Assembly: GCA_028717525.1 (NCBI GenBank)
Contig: JAQUNT010000182.1
Span: forward strand, 1-5,572
DNA length: 5,572 bases
Direction: 5' to 3'
DNA from: Elusimicrobiota bacterium
GTDB taxonomy: Bacteria; Elusimicrobiota; Elusimicrobia; UBA1565; UBA9628
Shown: positions 5,163 to 5,572 of the stretch, one piece after another
How positions within the stretch are numbered: the stretch's first letter is position 1
How the letters are laid out: every line of letters begins with the position of its first letter
Made by a program: the position numbers and the translations under genes
Notes under the pieces: generated by a model
Told to the model about the DNA's origin: nothing
Seen by the model: the letters and a program-made list of their open reading frames with translations, nothing else
The model's database searches: none

Positions 5163-5572
5163 TAGTCCCAGAGGCCTTGGGACCTTGGGCCCAGGCCTCC
5201 CAAGCCGCCCGCACGACCAAGGTGGCTCCGCCCACGACCAGGCCCGCGGCCAGCACGAGCGCGGTCTGGCCCAGGACCAGAGCCAGGTCGGCCTCGGGCC
5301 GACCCAACGCCGCGATGGTGCCGATCGGGAAGAACAGGCTCAGCCAGAGCCAGGGGCGCGGGTCATCGGGCAGGCGTTCTCCTTTCCCGGAGGGGACGGC
5401 GGCATGCCGTCCGAGCAGGAAGAAGGCGTGCATGAGCGCGGGCAAACCGACCAGGAACTCCCGCCAGCGCCAGGGCCACCACCAGAGGGACTCGGAAGCG
5501 TCCGCGGCCGCCTGCAACTGCGGCCATAGAGGCGTGCCGGCCAGCACGAGCCGCGGCCGGAACAGCAGCGCG
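5152..5572 (-). CDS. Unrecognised polytopic membrane protein (C-terminal part, cut by window edge)
   Basis: The open frame runs from the window edge to the TAA at 5154-5152, giving about 139 residues. A GTG at 5547 could be read as a start. The frame stays open above it (ALLFRPRL before VLAGTPLW), so the gene most likely continues outside the window and that Val is internal. A Trp-rich segment (SLWWWPWRWREF) leads into a hydrophobic helix (FLVGLPALMHAFFLLG). A second helix follows (LWLSLFFPIGTIAALG), then a long third one (about LALVLGQTALVLAAGLVVGGATLVV) and a short hydrophilic tail ending SGTIDL. I do not recognise a family. The next gene starts 44 nt downstream from its own promoter, so the two need not be functionally linked. 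Confidence 0.75.
   Translation of the reverse strand, partial: ALLFRPRLVLAGTPLWPQLQAAADASESLWWWPWRWREFLVGLPALMHAFFLLGRHAAVPSGKGERLPDDPRPWLWLSLFFPIGTIAALGRPEADLALVLGQTALVLAAGLVVGGATLVVRAAWEAWAQGPKASGTIDL

Overview
The window is very GC-rich (by eye roughly 70 %) and tightly packed. All six genes lie on the minus strand, so transcription runs from high to low coordinates. The gene content points to a diderm (Gram-negative-type) bacterium: an FtsX-like division permease, an EnvC-type degenerate LytM activator, a periplasmic S41 C-terminal processing protease and TsaD. The phylum cannot be fixed from the sequence. Elusimicrobiota or a deltaproteobacterial-type lineage are guesses based on the ftsX-envC-ctp gene order and base composition.

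Layout in the direction of transcription. (a) 5572-5152: the 3' end of an unrecognised membrane protein, cut by the window edge. (b) 5162-5134: a good sigma70-type promoter whose -35 lies within the end of that gene. (c) 5107-3848: an unrecognised secreted protein with a proline-rich linker, two tandem copies of what looks like a small beta-alpha-beta-beta-alpha-beta module, and a C-terminal membrane anchor. (d) 3786-3052: a shortened FtsX-like protein. (e) 3042-1909: an EnvC-like coiled-coil plus degenerate LytM protein. (f) 1898-546: an S41/CtpA protease with an intact Ser-Lys-Gln catalytic set. (g) 539-475: an AT-rich perfect 19-bp inverted repeat. (h) 465-1: the N-terminal 155 codons of tsaD, running off the window.

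The genes ftsX, envC and ctp form a compact block with 9-10 nt gaps. The Shine-Dalgarno of each downstream gene overlaps the stop codon of the gene before it, which suggests coupled translation. In known systems FtsE-FtsX controls EnvC, which switches on peptidoglycan amidases for daughter-cell separation, and S41 proteases trim or remove periplasmic cell-wall enzymes. The block therefore reads as a septal peptidoglycan-remodelling module. Two things are unusual. No ftsE precedes ftsX, and this FtsX has almost no cytoplasmic loop between TM2 and TM3, where the canonical protein contacts FtsE. In the place of ftsE sits the unrecognised two-module anchored protein.

The other notable element is the palindrome between ctp and tsaD. 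It looks like a small mobile repeat (MITE/REPIN type). It occupies the place where the tsaD ribosome binding site would be expected. Long plus-strand open frames across the window are GC-rich shadows of the minus-strand genes and are not annotated.
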